From the NCBI RefSeq assembly GCF_018332655.1, contig NZ_BOQL01000021.1, positions 1 through 64,000 of the forward strand: 64,000 nucleotides of DNA. Direction: 5' to 3'. The stretch comes from Actinoplanes auranticolor (lineage in GTDB: Bacteria > Actinomycetota > Actinomycetes > Mycobacteriales > Micromonosporaceae). Below the pieces are notes generated by a model. That model saw nothing but the letters and a program-made list of their open reading frames with translations. It had not been told where the DNA came from and ran no database searches. Both the position numbers and the translations under genes were made by a program. This document shows positions 1-8,801 of the stretch, piece by piece (the stretch's first letter is position 1; the number at the start of each line of letters is the position of its first letter).

Positions 1-120
1 CAGCGTGCTGGCTGCCTCGGCGGTGCCGACGACCGCGATGCTGGCGGCGACGACCGCACCGGCGGTCGCGGCCGAGAGCAGCAAGGTGCGCGGTCTTCCG
101 GAAGGAATACGGAATCTCAT
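1..120 (-). CDS. Secreted protein, N-terminal signal peptide only (cut by window edge)
   Basis: Forty codons are visible from an ATG, reading out of the window on the left. They start MRFRIPSGRPRTLLLSAA, a basic n-region followed by a long Ala/Val-rich hydrophobic core and a likely AEA-type signal peptidase site, so the product is exported. A good ribosome binding site (AGGAAGG on the minus strand, 132-138) sits about 11 bases ahead of the start, which supports this start. The function cannot be told because the mature protein lies outside the window. Confidence 0.7.
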   Translation of the reverse strand, partial: MRFRIPSGRPRTLLLSAATAGAVVAASIAVVGTAEAASTL

Positions 121-413
121 GAGGGGATGTGCCTTCCTGGGAACGGGCGGATGAGACCGTTAACATCCTGATGCGAGAGATTGCCAGATTGTTTCGGGGC
201 ATTCAAGTGGCAAACGTCGATGTCTCCCGGCATGTGACTGTTTTCGCAGTTCAGGGCTCTGATGCGGAAGTGCATATCGGCGCTCTCAATTCTTGGCCCT
301 TTTTGGTTATGTGCGCTTCGGTCGCGTAGTCGCTCTCGGTGGCGGGCCGTGTTTCGTGGGCGTATCGAAAATCGCGTACACCCGCGAAACAGCCCGCTGG
401 CTTCAATGGGGCG

Positions 414-1118
414 ATGAAGCAGATCGCGTCTCCGTCAGCGCCGCCCCGCCGCACGCGCGGGATCGCGATCGCCGGCCTGGCGGTCGTCGTCCTGGCGGGC
501 CTGGCGTACGTCGTGCGGCGGCCGCTCGGCATGGCCGCGCCGAGCTGCCTGGCCGGACACTGGCACGGCTGCTACGACACCGAGAACGGCGTGGTGCTCA
601 TGACGCTGCTCGGACTGCCGCTGGCCGCTCTGGTGGCCGGGGCGCTGGCCTACCGCCGCCGCGCCGCCGGTGCCGCCTCGGCGTGGCGGAAGTCGGTGGC
701 CGAGGTGGGCATGGTCTACGGAACAGTGCCGCTGGTGTGGATGACCATGCAGCCGGGGCCGGGCGCCGGCGTCGTACCCGGCCGGGTCAGCCTGGTCCCG
801 CTGCGGGACCTGGTGACGATGGGCCCGCTCGGCATCGGCGGGAACCTGCTGATCCTCGCGGCGCTGGGGGTCTTCGCCCCGATGCGGTTCGCGGCGCTGG
901 CGTCCGTGCCGCGGATCCTGGCGCTGGGCGCGGGAAGCTCGATCCTCATCGAGCTCGCCCAGTACGTCCTGCGGCTTGACCGGGTGTCCTCGGTGGACGA
1001 CGTCCTGGTCAACGCGACCGGCGCCGTGCTGGCCGGGCTGGTGTCGCGCCGCTGGTGGAGCGCCGCGGCGCCGGTGTCGTCCGACCGGCCCCGTCCCGAG
1101 CCGGTGGCGGCGCGCTGA
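414..1118 (+). CDS. VanZ-like membrane protein
   Basis: The protein has about 234 residues with a first membrane helix just after a basic N-terminus, then several more helices. The C-terminal half carries the VanZ pattern: GNLLILAALGVFAP, then a helix ending IELAQYVLRLDRVSSVDDVLVNATGA, i.e. the conserved E-Q, R and DDVxxN residues. VanZ proteins are small integral membrane proteins first known from teicoplanin resistance, but most actinobacterial copies have no proven role. The frame is open upstream to 339, but the codons there look non-coding and ATG at 414 puts the basic stretch directly before the first helix. No partner glycopeptide-resistance genes lie nearby, so a resistance role is not implied. 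Confidence 0.75.
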   Translation: MKQIASPSAPPRRTRGIAIAGLAVVVLAGLAYVVRRPLGMAAPSCLAGHWHGCYDTENGVVLMTLLGLPLAALVAGALAYRRRAAGAASAWRKSVAEVGMVYGTVPLVWMTMQPGPGAGVVPGRVSLVPLRDLVTMGPLGIGGNLLILAALGVFAPMRFAALASVPRILALGAGSSILIELAQYVLRLDRVSSVDDVLVNATGAVLAGLVSRRWWSAAAPVSSDRPRPEPVAAR

Positions 1119-1154
1119 CTTCGAGCCCGGCACGAGCCGGGCGGAGGACTAGCG

Positions 1155-1183
1155 CCAATTGGTTTGCTGTGGAAACCTATTGG
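1155..1183. promoter_or_regulatory. 11-bp inverted repeat over the start of the membrane protein/winged-helix operon
   Basis: CCAATTGGTTT (1155-1165) is mirrored by AAACCTATTGG (1173-1183) with one mismatch and a 7-base spacer, ending one base before the ATG at 1185. It is AT-rich in a GC-rich background. The likely ligand is the winged-helix protein encoded two genes downstream, giving autoregulation of the operon; this is inference from position and symmetry. Confidence 0.6.
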
Positions 1184-1184
1184 C

Positions 1185-1910
1185 ATGACCGCAGAATCGA
1201 GGCCGGCCGGCGACGATCCCCGGCGACTCCTCTCCGACGTACGCGAACTGGCCGGCCGCGTGCGCCGCGACCAGCGCCTGACGCACGTGGCGCTGCTGGT
1301 GCTGGCCGCGGTGACCTTCGTGGCGATCCCGTTCGACTGGCTCTTCATGCAGGTGGACTGCGACGGCAGCGGCTGCGTGTTCGCGCGCCGGGGATTGCTC
1401 TACTACTGGCCGCCCGCGCTGCTGATCGCCTATGCCGCGATCGCCGTCCGCTACGTCCGGGCCGCCCGGGCGCGGGGACTGGGCGCCCGCGTGCTCCCGT
1501 ACGCGATCACCGGCGCCGCGACAGCCGTCGTGTTCACAGCCGCCTACACGGCAGCGGCCGCGTATTTCCCGACCCACCCGCCTTTCGACGGCGGTCCCCT
1601 TCCCTTCTGGTGGTTCGCTCTGGATCGGCTGATCGCGCCATGGGGTCTGATCGGGCTGGCGCTGCTGGTGCTGGCCCGCCTGGAACGCAACGTGGCGTTG
1701 CTGCTGTTCGCCCTGGGCTATCTGGCGCTCGTGGTGCTGGTGCTGCCGACGACCGACGGCATGAACCTGCCCGGCTGGGCGGTTCCGTCGTTCCTGTCCG
1801 GGACAGAGATGCAGATCCGGCTGTCGATGACGCCGTCCCAGCTCATCATCGGCGCCGTGCTGCTGGCGGGCGGGATCGCCTTCGCCAAGGTTCGCCGGGG
1901 TCAGCGGTGA
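1185..1910 (+). CDS. Polytopic membrane protein of unknown function
   Basis: About 241 residues with six predicted membrane helices (first at LTHVALLVLAAVTFVAIPF, last near the C-terminus) and a short cytosolic N-terminus rich in Arg/Asp. A CDGSGC motif in the first extracytoplasmic loop could form a disulfide. I do not recognise a family. The stop overlaps the GTG of the following winged-helix regulator by 4 bases, so the two are translationally coupled; in actinomycetes such pairs are commonly a regulator plus the membrane protein it controls. ATG 1185 was chosen over the in-frame TTG/ATG at 1164 because that one lies inside the palindrome. Confidence 0.65.
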   Translation: MTAESRPAGDDPRRLLSDVRELAGRVRRDQRLTHVALLVLAAVTFVAIPFDWLFMQVDCDGSGCVFARRGLLYYWPPALLIAYAAIAVRYVRAARARGLGARVLPYAITGAATAVVFTAAYTAAAAYFPTHPPFDGGPLPFWWFALDRLIAPWGLIGLALLVLARLERNVALLLFALGYLALVVLVLPTTDGMNLPGWAVPSFLSGTEMQIRLSMTPSQLIIGAVLLAGGIAFAKVRRGQR

Positions 1911-2257
1911 CCGCCGACGCCGACACGCCGGACCCGTCCGCCCACCCGGTCACCGGGCTGGACGAGGTGGTGCACCAGCGGGTACGGCTGGGGATCCTCG
2001 CCATCACCCACGAGGCGCGCCGGGTCGAGTTCGGCTATCTGCGTACCCAGCTGGACCTGACCGCCGGCAACCTTTCCAAGCACTTGAGCGTGTTGGAGAC
2101 GGCGGGCCTGATCGACGTGGAGAAGGGCTACGAGGGGCGCCGCGGCCGTACCTGGATCACCCTCACCACCGCGGGCAGCCATGCGCTCGCCGAGGAGATC
2201 AAGCGCCTGAAGCTGCTCATCACCCAGATCGAGACCACCCGCACCCCGGAGGAATGA
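1907..2257 (+). CDS. Winged-helix transcriptional regulator (MarR/ArsR-like, HTH_34 type)
   Basis: A 116-residue protein with one winged helix-turn-helix: VRLGILAITHEARRVEFGYL, LDLTAGNLSKHLSVLETAGLIDV as the recognition region, then a wing at GRRGRTWITLTTAG. This is the short single-domain type (PF13601-like) that regulates its own small operon. It starts at GTG overlapping the upstream stop (GTGA) and its own stop overlaps the next ATG (ATGA), so the three genes form a tight operon. Probable ligand of the inverted repeat at 1155-1183. The effector is unknown. Confidence 0.8.
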   Translation: MTADADTPDPSAHPVTGLDEVVHQRVRLGILAITHEARRVEFGYLRTQLDLTAGNLSKHLSVLETAGLIDVEKGYEGRRGRTWITLTTAGSHALAEEIKRLKLLITQIETTRTPEE

Positions 2258-3429
2258 TGACCACCGCCCTGACCCGTCGCCATCTGCTCACCGCCGCGCT
2301 CGCGACCGGGGTGGCCGTGCCCCTGGGCGCCGGCCACCAGCAAGCTGCGCGAGCCACGCCCGGCCCCGTGCGGCTCACGCTGCCCGCACCCACCGGGCCG
2401 CACCGCATCGGCACCGTGTCGCTGCACCTGGTCGACCGGTCCCGCCCGGATCCGGTCACCGGGCAGCACCGCGACCTGATGGTCAGCCTCTGGTATCCCG
2501 CCGCGCCCGGCGCCGGGCGTCACCCGGTGGCGCCGTGGATGTCCGCGGCGCCGCTGCACGCGTTGCTGGCGGCCAACGGCTTCGACCCCGGGGTCGCAGC
2601 GTCGCCCCGCACGACCGGGCACGAGGGAGCCCCGGCCCTGCGGACCGCGGGCCGGCGGCCCGTGATCCTGTTCTCCCACGGCGCCGGCGGCCACCGCTCG
2701 GAGGCCACCATCGTCGTGGAAGAACTGGTCAGCCACGGGTACGTCGTCGTCACGGTGGACCACCCGTTCGACTCGTACAGCGAGCTGCCCGGCGGCCGGC
2801 TCACCGTGCCCGACGACGAGATTCCGGTGACGCCGTGGGATCACGCCCACGACATCCGGTTCGTGCTGGACCGCGTCGAGGACCTCGCCGCCGGCCGCAA
2901 CCCGGGCACCGGGCGCCCCCGGCTGCCGGCCGGCCTCGGCGCCGTGCTCGATCCGCGCCGCATCGGCATGTTCGGCTGGTCGAAGGGTGCCACTGCCACC
3001 GCGCTGGTCATGAACACGGACCGGCGCGTGCGGGCCGGGCTCGGTCTCGACGGCCCGATGCAGTCGCAACCGCCGGTCACCGGACTGGACCGGCCCTTCA
3101 TGCTGATGACCGCCGAGCTCACCCGGGCCGCCGAGCCGAGCGTCGAGGAGTTCTGGTCGCTCCTGCGGGGCTGGCGGCTCAACGTGCAGGCCGACGGGGC
3201 CCTGCACGGGTCGTACTGCGACGGTCAGTGGCTGGTCCCGCAGCTCGCGGCGATCACCGGGATGAGCGACGAGGCCCTGGCCGGCTGGATCGGCACCCTC
3301 GACCCGGCCCGGGCGGTACGGATCCAGCAGGCGTACCCGCTCGCGTTCTTCGACCTGCACCTGCGCAGCCGGGGACACCTGCTCGACGGTCCGAGCCGGG
3401 CCTTCCCGGAGGTGCGGTTCCTGCCGTGA
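2254..3429 (+). CDS. Secreted alpha/beta hydrolase (PAF-acetylhydrolase/lipase-like)
   Basis: 391 residues. The N-terminus (LTRRHLLTAALATGVAVPLG) is an export signal with a twin Arg, so Tat or Sec export is expected. Then comes an alpha/beta hydrolase fold: oxyanion-hole strand VILFSHGAGGHRS, nucleophile elbow GWSKG around residue 247, an acid candidate in the following strand (LGLDGPM) and a C-terminal His (LHGSY). Similar proteins are called platelet-activating factor acetylhydrolase-like or chlorophyllase-like esterases; substrate is not predictable. GWSKG rather than the commoner GHSxG is noteworthy. ATGA overlap with the regulator gene ties it to the operon. Confidence 0.8.
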   Translation: MMTTALTRRHLLTAALATGVAVPLGAGHQQAARATPGPVRLTLPAPTGPHRIGTVSLHLVDRSRPDPVTGQHRDLMVSLWYPAAPGAGRHPVAPWMSAAPLHALLAANGFDPGVAASPRTTGHEGAPALRTAGRRPVILFSHGAGGHRSEATIVVEELVSHGYVVVTVDHPFDSYSELPGGRLTVPDDEIPVTPWDHAHDIRFVLDRVEDLAAGRNPGTGRPRLPAGLGAVLDPRRIGMFGWSKGATATALVMNTDRRVRAGLGLDGPMQSQPPVTGLDRPFMLMTAELTRAAEPSVEEFWSLLRGWRLNVQADGALHGSYCDGQWLVPQLAAITGMSDEALAGWIGTLDPARAVRIQQAYPLAFFDLHLRSRGHLLDGPSRAFPEVRFLP

Positions 3430-3469
3430 CGGGCGCACTCCCTGCCACTCTCAACGTATAGCGGACCGG

Positions 3470-3488
3470 GGGGCTTGCGGCAAGACCC
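3470..3488 (+). promoter_or_regulatory. Rifamycin-associated element (RAE) upstream of rph
   Basis: GGGGCTTGCGGCAAGACCC is a 19-base imperfect palindrome (CTTG-CGG-CAAG core with G-rich and C-rich flanks). It matches, as far as I recall the consensus, the RAE element described upstream of rifamycin-inactivating genes and helR in actinomycetes, which is needed for rifamycin induction. It lies 60 bases ahead of the rph start. Confidence 0.8.
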
Positions 3489-3548
3489 GGGGTAGCGCGC
3501 AGAATCGTCGGCCGGAGAGCCGCCACCTGCGAAAACGGGAGTCACGAC

Positions 3549-6140
3549 GTGGACGTGCTGGATCTGCAAGAGGTCGATGAGACGCAGAGTGCGGTGGTCG
3601 GCGGCAAGGGCGCGCACCTGGGCGCGCTGTCGCGGCTCGACGGCATCGACGTGCCGGCCGGATTCTGCGTCACGACGGACGCCTACCGGCGGATCCTGGC
3701 GCAGGCCCCGGACGTCGACGCGCTGCTCGATCAGCTCTCCCGGCTGGAGGCGGACGACCGGGAGGCGATCCGCGCGCTGAGCGCGCGGATCCGCCGGACC
3801 GTCGAGGGGATCGCCGTCCCGGAGGACATCGCCGCGGCGATCACCGGCCGGCTCGGCGCGGAGACCTCGTACGCCGTGCGCTCCAGCGCGACAGCGGAGG
3901 ACCTGCCGACCGCCTCGTTCGCCGGCCAGCAGGACACGTACCTGAACGTGGTGGGGCCCGCAGCGGTCCTGGCGCACGTGCGCCGCTGCTGGGCCTCGCT
4001 GTTCACCGAGCGGGCCGTGATCTACCGCCGGCGCAACGGCGTCGACCACCGGACGGTCCTGATGGCCGTGGTCGTGCAGAAGATGGTCTTCCCGGACGCG
4101 GCCGGGATCCTGTTCACCGCCGACCCGGTCACCGGCGACCGGAAGGTCGCCACCGTGGACGCCGGGTTCGGCCTCGGCGAGGCCATGGTCTCCGGCCTGG
4201 TCAACCCCGACGTCTTCACGGTGCGCGACGGCCAGATCGTGGCCCGGGCGATCGCCGCCAAAGAGCGGGCCGTGCAGGCCGGGCCGGCCGGCGGTACCCA
4301 GGAAGTGGCGATCGACCCGCAGCGGCAGCGGCAGCCGGCCCTGACGGACGCCCAGGTCGTACGGCTCGTGCAGCTCGGCCGGCGGATCGAGGCCCACTTC
4401 GGCCGCCCGCAGGACATCGAGTGGTGCCTGACCGGCGACGACTTCCGGATCGTGCAGAGCCGGCCGATCACCACGCTGTTCCCGGTCCCGCAGGCCGGCG
4501 ACCGGGAGAACCGTGTCTACCTCTCCGTCGGCCATCAGCAGATGATGACCGACGCCATGCGGCCGCTGGGCTACTCCATGTGGCAGCTGACCGCCATGGC
4601 GCCGATGCACGAGGCCGGCGGGCGGCTGTTCGTCGACGTCACCCGGGCGCTGGCCACGCCCGCGGGCCGCGCCGGCATCCTGGAGATGGCGAGCCGGTCG
4701 GATCCGCTGACCCGGGACGCGCTGCAGACCGTTCTCGACCGTCCCGGTTTCCTCCCGCCCGTGGACGCCGCCCCGGCCGGGCAAGTGGCTGGAACTCCGG
4801 CGGCCGGGGCGGCACCCACCGCGATCGAGACCGATCCGGCCATCGTCACCGAGCTGATCGAACGCAGCCGGTCGTCGCTCGCCGCCCTGCGGCGCGACAT
4901 CGCGGCCGTGACAGGTCCGGAGCTGTTCGACTTCCTGCTGGCGGCCTTCCAGGAACACAAGCGGTTGCTCAGCGATGCCCTGAGCATCCAGGCGATCATG
5001 GCGGGGATGGAGGCCACCTGGTGGCTCAACGACCGGCTGCTGGGCTGGCTGGGGGAGCGGAACGCGGCCGACGCCCTCACGCTGTCCGCCCCCGGCAACA
5101 TCACCTCGGAGATGGGGCTGGCGCTGCTCGACGTGGCCGACGTGATCCGCCCGTACCCGCAGGTCGTGGAGTTCCTGCGGGGTGCCGGGGACGAGGACAT
5201 CCTCGACGAGCTGCCGAAGCTGGCGGGCGGGGCCGAGGCGCGCGATGCCATCGAAACCTACCTCGACCGGTACGGGATGCGCTGCGTCGGCGAGATCGAC
5301 ATCACCCGGCCCCGGTGGCGTGAGCGCCCGGGCACGCTCGTCCCGGCGATCCTCGACAACGTCAGGAACTTCGAGCCGGGTGCGGCCGGGCGGCGCTTCG
5401 AGCAGGGACGCCGGCAGGCGCAGGCCAAGGCGCGGGAGGTCCTCGCCCGGCTGCGGGAGCTGCCGGACGGCGAGCAGAAGGCCGGCGAGACCGAACGGAT
5501 GATCGAGCGGGTCCGCACCTTCATCGGCTACCGGGAGTACCCGAAGTACAACATCGTCAGCCGCTCCTTCGTCTACAAGCAGGCTTTGCTGGGGGAGGCC
5601 GAGCGCCTCGTGCAGGCCGGCGTGCTCGCCGATCCGGAGGACATCTACTACCTCACCTTCCCGGAGCTGCACAAGGTCGCGCGTTCGCACCGGGTGGATC
5701 CCGGGCTCATCCGGCAGCGCCGGGAGGAGTTCCGGTCCCATCAGGCGCTGACGCCGCCGCGGGTGCTCACCTCGGACGGGGAGGCCGTCGCCGGGGCGTA
5801 CCGGCGCGACGGCGTGCCGGCCGGCGCCCTGGCCGGCATCCCGGTCTCCGGCGGGACCGTCGAGGGCCGCGCCCGCGTCGTCCTCGACCTGGCCGAGGCT
5901 GATCTCGGGACGGACGACATCCTGGTCACGTCCTACACGGACCCGAGCTGGTCGACCGTGTTCGTCGGAATCGCCGGCCTGGTGACCGAGGTGGGCGGGC
6001 CGATGACCCACGGCGCGGTGATCGCTCGCGAGTACGGCCTGCCGGCCGTCGTGGGCGTGGAGCGGGCGACCCGGCTCATCCGCGACGGACAGCGGATCCG
6101 CGTGCACGGCACCGACGGGTACGTCGAGATCCTGTCCTGA
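3549..6140 (+). CDS. rph: Rifamycin-inactivating phosphotransferase
   Basis: 863 residues, full length for the family. Rph uses ATP to phosphorylate the C21 hydroxyl of rifamycins, releasing AMP and phosphate, and so confers resistance. Domain order is ATP-binding (about 1-310, with GGKGAHLGALS and YAVRSSATAEDLPTASFAGQ), rifampin-binding (about 320-750) and a swivelling His domain near the C-terminus with the phosphohistidine in GGPMTHGAV (His821). The tail REYGLPAVVGVERATRLI is typical of Rph rather than PEP synthase. Start is GTG with GGGAG ahead. The RAE upstream supports rifamycin-inducible expression. It stands alone, not in an operon. Confidence 0.93.
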   Translation: MDVLDLQEVDETQSAVVGGKGAHLGALSRLDGIDVPAGFCVTTDAYRRILAQAPDVDALLDQLSRLEADDREAIRALSARIRRTVEGIAVPEDIAAAITGRLGAETSYAVRSSATAEDLPTASFAGQQDTYLNVVGPAAVLAHVRRCWASLFTERAVIYRRRNGVDHRTVLMAVVVQKMVFPDAAGILFTADPVTGDRKVATVDAGFGLGEAMVSGLVNPDVFTVRDGQIVARAIAAKERAVQAGPAGGTQEVAIDPQRQRQPALTDAQVVRLVQLGRRIEAHFGRPQDIEWCLTGDDFRIVQSRPITTLFPVPQAGDRENRVYLSVGHQQMMTDAMRPLGYSMWQLTAMAPMHEAGGRLFVDVTRALATPAGRAGILEMASRSDPLTRDALQTVLDRPGFLPPVDAAPAGQVAGTPAAGAAPTAIETDPAIVTELIERSRSSLAALRRDIAAVTGPELFDFLLAAFQEHKRLLSDALSIQAIMAGMEATWWLNDRLLGWLGERNAADALTLSAPGNITSEMGLALLDVADVIRPYPQVVEFLRGAGDEDILDELPKLAGGAEARDAIETYLDRYGMRCVGEIDITRPRWRERPGTLVPAILDNVRNFEPGAAGRRFEQGRRQAQAKAREVLARLRELPDGEQKAGETERMIERVRTFIGYREYPKYNIVSRSFVYKQALLGEAERLVQAGVLADPEDIYYLTFPELHKVARSHRVDPGLIRQRREEFRSHQALTPPRVLTSDGEAVAGAYRRDGVPAGALAGIPVSGGTVEGRARVVLDLAEADLGTDDILVTSYTDPSWSTVFVGIAGLVTEVGGPMTHGAVIAREYGLPAVVGVERATRLIRDGQRIRVHGTDGYVEILS

Positions 6141-6252
6141 CGATCTCTGTGTCGAACGCCTCGTCCTCCGGTAGGGCATAGATGTTCTTGATCGCCCTGG
6201 ACTAACCTGTCATCGCCCGCCGCGGGCGTGGGCCGGGACCGGGGAGAAGACC

Positions 6253-7077
6253 ATGAACATGCAGGGAACGAGTCGCGTGGCAGCCCTCGCCGCCGCCGCG
6301 GTGCTGGCGCTCAGCGGCGTTGCCGGCTGCGCCAAAGAGGACACCGGGGGCACCACCGACACCGGCGTGGCGCTGGTGAAGTCCGGGGTGCTGACCACGT
6401 GCACCCACCTGCCGTACGCGCCGTTCCAGTCCAAGGACGCGGCCGGCAAGGTCGTCGGCTTCGACGTCGCCCTCGTCGACCTGGTCGCCGCCAAGCTGAA
6501 GGTGACCCAGGAGATCGTGGACACGCCGTTCGAGGGCATCAAGTCCGGCTCCGACCTCAACGCCGGCAAGTGCGACCTCGCCGCGGCCGGCATGACCATC
6601 ACCGAGGAACGCAAGAAGGTGCTCGACTTCTCCGACCCGTACTTCGACGCCACCCAGGCACTGGCCGTGCTCACCGGCAAAGAGGTCAAGACGCTGGAGG
6701 AGCTGGCCGGCAAGCGGCTCGGCGTGCAGGGCGGGACCACCGGCGAGGAGTACATCAACGCCCAGGTCAAGGAGAAGAAGCTGGACATCGAGGTGGTGTC
6801 CTACCGCGACCTCGCCGCGCTGCAGCAGGCGCTGGCCACCAACCAGGTCGTGGCCGCCGTCAACGATCTGCCGGTCTGGAACGAGTACATCAAGGCCAAC
6901 CCCGGCAAGGTCGTGGTGGCGACCGGCTTCGACACCGGCGAGCAGTACGGTTTCGCCGTCAAGAAGGGCAACGCGGCGCTGCTCAAGGCCGTCAACGAGG
7001 CTCTCGCCGGGGCGCGGTCCGACGGCACGTACGACAAGATCTACAAGAGCTGGATCGGCGAGAAGCCGGTCGGCTGA
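6253..7077 (+). CDS. Amino-acid ABC transporter substrate-binding lipoprotein
   Basis: 274 residues. A signal peptide ends in lipobox SGVAGC (lipidated Cys26), followed by a type II periplasmic-binding fold of the glutamine/glutamate class: [50 protein letters not shown] and a hinge-region [13 protein letters not shown]. It captures a polar amino acid outside the membrane and hands it to the permease encoded next, 8 bases downstream. A strong GGGGAGAAG precedes the ATG. The exact ligand (Glu, Gln, Cys or other) cannot be assigned. Confidence 0.88.
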   Translation: MNMQGTSRVAALAAAAVLALSGVAGCAKEDTGGTTDTGVALVKSGVLTTCTHLPYAPFQSKDAAGKVVGFDVALVDLVAAKLKVTQEIVDTPFEGIKSGSDLNAGKCDLAAAGMTITEERKKVLDFSDPYFDATQALAVLTGKEVKTLEELAGKRLGVQGGTTGEEYINAQVKEKKLDIEVVSYRDLAALQQALATNQVVAAVNDLPVWNEYIKANPGKVVVATGFDTGEQYGFAVKKGNAALLKAVNEALAGARSDGTYDKIYKSWIGEKPVG

Positions 7078-7085
7078 TCCGCGCC

Positions 7086-7880
7086 ATGGTCATGAGTCGC
7101 CGCCGGCGGCAGCGGATCGCCCGCGTCGCCGGCTACGTCGTCCTCGCGCTGGTGATCCTGGCCGCGGTGAGCGCCGCGGACTGGGGCCGGCTGTCCGAGG
7201 CGTTCTTCCGGCTCGACGTCGCCCGGAGCATGTTCCCGCAGGCGATCACGGTCGCGCTGCGCAACACCATCGTCTACACCCTGCTGGCGTTCGTCTTCGG
7301 CCTGACGCTGGGGCTGGTGCTGGCCCTGATGCGGCTGTCGTCGATCCTGCCGTACCGCTGGCTCGCCACCGCCTACATCGAGCTGTTCCGCGGGCTGCCC
7401 GCGCTGCTGGTGCTGTTCATGGTCGGCTACGGCGTGCCGCTGGCGTTCCCCGACCGGGAGATCCCGGGCGGGGTCTACGGCTCGGTCACCGTCGGTCTCG
7501 GCCTGACCGCCGCGGCCTACATGGCGGAGACCATCCGCGCCGGCATCCAGGCGGTGCCCAAGGGCCAGCTCGAGGCGGCCCGGACGCTGGGCATGTCGCA
7601 CACCCGGGCGATGGTCTCCATCGTCCTGCCGCAGGCGTTCCGCATCGTCATCCCGCCGCTGACCAACGAGATCATCCTGCTGACCAAGGACACCTCCCTG
7701 GTCTACGTCCTCGGTGTCACCTCGACGACGATCGAGCTGACCAAGTTCGCCGGCGACTCGCTCAACACCCGGGTCAACCCGACGCCCCTGGTGGTGGCCG
7801 GGCTGCTCTACCTGGTGATCACCCTGCCGCTGTCCCAGCTGGTCCGCGGGCTGGAGCGCCGGGCCCGGAGAGAGAGGTGA
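7086..7880 (+). CDS. Amino-acid ABC transporter permease (HisM/GlnP type)
   Basis: 264 residues with five to six helices. The N-terminal TM-core [18 protein letters not shown] and the cytoplasmic EAA loop [20 protein letters not shown] identify a BPD-type permease of the polar amino-acid family. Only one permease is encoded, so it presumably homodimerises. It lies between the binding protein and the ATPase and its stop overlaps the region carrying the next ribosome binding site. ATG 7086 or 7092 are both possible starts. Confidence 0.88.
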   Translation: MVMSRRRRQRIARVAGYVVLALVILAAVSAADWGRLSEAFFRLDVARSMFPQAITVALRNTIVYTLLAFVFGLTLGLVLALMRLSSILPYRWLATAYIELFRGLPALLVLFMVGYGVPLAFPDREIPGGVYGSVTVGLGLTAAAYMAETIRAGIQAVPKGQLEAARTLGMSHTRAMVSIVLPQAFRIVIPPLTNEIILLTKDTSLVYVLGVTSTTIELTKFAGDSLNTRVNPTPLVVAGLLYLVITLPLSQLVRGLERRARRER

Positions 7881-7885
7881 CCGCG

Positions 7886-8662
7886 ATGTCCACCATCCGG
7901 ATCGACGGCCTGCACAAGTCCTTCGGCAAGCTGGAGGTGCTGCGCGGCATCGACCTGGTCGTCGATCCGGGCCAGGTCGTCTGTGTCATCGGCCCGTCCG
8001 GCTCCGGCAAGTCCACGCTGCTGCGCTGTGTGAACCTCCTGGAGGAGCCGGACTCCGGCTCGATCCGGGTGGCCGGCGTCGAGGTCACCGACCCGGACTG
8101 CGACATCGACGCCGTCCGCCGCGGCATCGGCATGGTCTTCCAGCAGTTCAACCTGTTCGGTCACCTGACCGTCCGGGAGAACGTCACCATCGCGCAGCGC
8201 CGGGTCCTCAAACGCAGCCGGGCCGAGGCCGACCGGATCGCCACGGTGAATCTCGACCGGGTCGGCCTGGCCGACAAGGCCGGCTCGTATCCCGCGCAGC
8301 TGTCCGGCGGCCAGCAGCAGCGTGTCGCCATCGCCCGCGCCCTGGCGATGGACCCGCAGCTGATGCTCTTCGACGAGCCGACCAGCGCCCTCGACCCGGA
8401 GCTGGTCGGCGAGGTGCTCGCGGTCATGCGGGGCCTGGCCGCCGAGGGCATGACGATGCTCGTGGTCACCCACGAGATGGCCTTCGCCCGCGAGGTCGCC
8501 TCCCGCGTCGTCTTCATGGACGGCGGCGCGATCGTGGAGGAAGGGCCGCCCGCCACCGTGTTCGGCAGTCCACGGGAGGAGCGCACCCGCGAGTTCCTGC
8601 ACCGGGTGCTGGAGCCGACCCGGGTCAGCGAGTCGGAGATCGGGGCTCACCTGACGGACTGA
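7886..8662 (+). CDS. Amino-acid ABC transporter ATP-binding protein (GlnQ type)
   Basis: 258 residues with Walker [11 protein letters not shown]-loop FQQFNLF, signature LSGGQQQR, Walker B LMLFDEP and switch His in VVTHEM. It energises the importer of the two upstream genes. A GTG at 7877 overlaps the permease stop, but AGAGAGG lies only at a usable distance (8 bases) from the ATG at 7886, so I take the ATG as start. The C-terminus is the standard length for the family. Confidence 0.9.
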   Translation: MSTIRIDGLHKSFGKLEVLRGIDLVVDPGQVVCVIGPSGSGKSTLLRCVNLLEEPDSGSIRVAGVEVTDPDCDIDAVRRGIGMVFQQFNLFGHLTVRENVTIAQRRVLKRSRAEADRIATVNLDRVGLADKAGSYPAQLSGGQQQRVAIARALAMDPQLMLFDEPTSALDPELVGEVLAVMRGLAAEGMTMLVVTHEMAFAREVASRVVFMDGGAIVEEGPPATVFGSPREERTREFLHRVLEPTRVSESEIGAHLTD

Positions 8663-8680
8663 CTTCTGATGAAAAACGCA

Positions 8681-8715
8681 AAAGTTCACAGCTGGTTAAC
8701 CAAAGTTGTGGACTT
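8681..8715. promoter_or_regulatory. Composite palindrome / candidate PHO-box-like repeats upstream of the multidomain secreted protein
   Basis: A perfect palindrome TGGTTAACCA (8693-8702) lies inside an outer inverted repeat AAGTTCACAG (8682-8691) and TTGTGGACTT (8706-8715). The same bases can be read as GTT-starting units spaced 11 and 10 bases (GTTCAC, GTTAAC, GTTGTG), the layout of Streptomyces PhoP direct repeats. The AT-rich block is unlike its surroundings. Which reading is right cannot be settled from sequence. Confidence 0.5.
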
Positions 8716-8801
8716 CTGTGCAGAAGGAGCCTAGCGTTCCCAGGCATCGATGGTCGTCGACCCTCGATCCCGACCGTCCCGGTGTCTGGGGAGAGCGCTC
8801 T

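Noticed and set aside
129..329. Short open frame of 66 residues near the left edge
   Set aside because: No clear ribosome binding site, low GC third positions and no family; it lies in the promoter region between two divergent genes.
3225..6179. Very long open frame on the minus strand opposite rph
   Set aside because: Its protein is low-complexity (Arg/Pro/Gly/His/Asp-rich) and follows the third-position GC of rph. A typical antisense shadow in GC-rich DNA.
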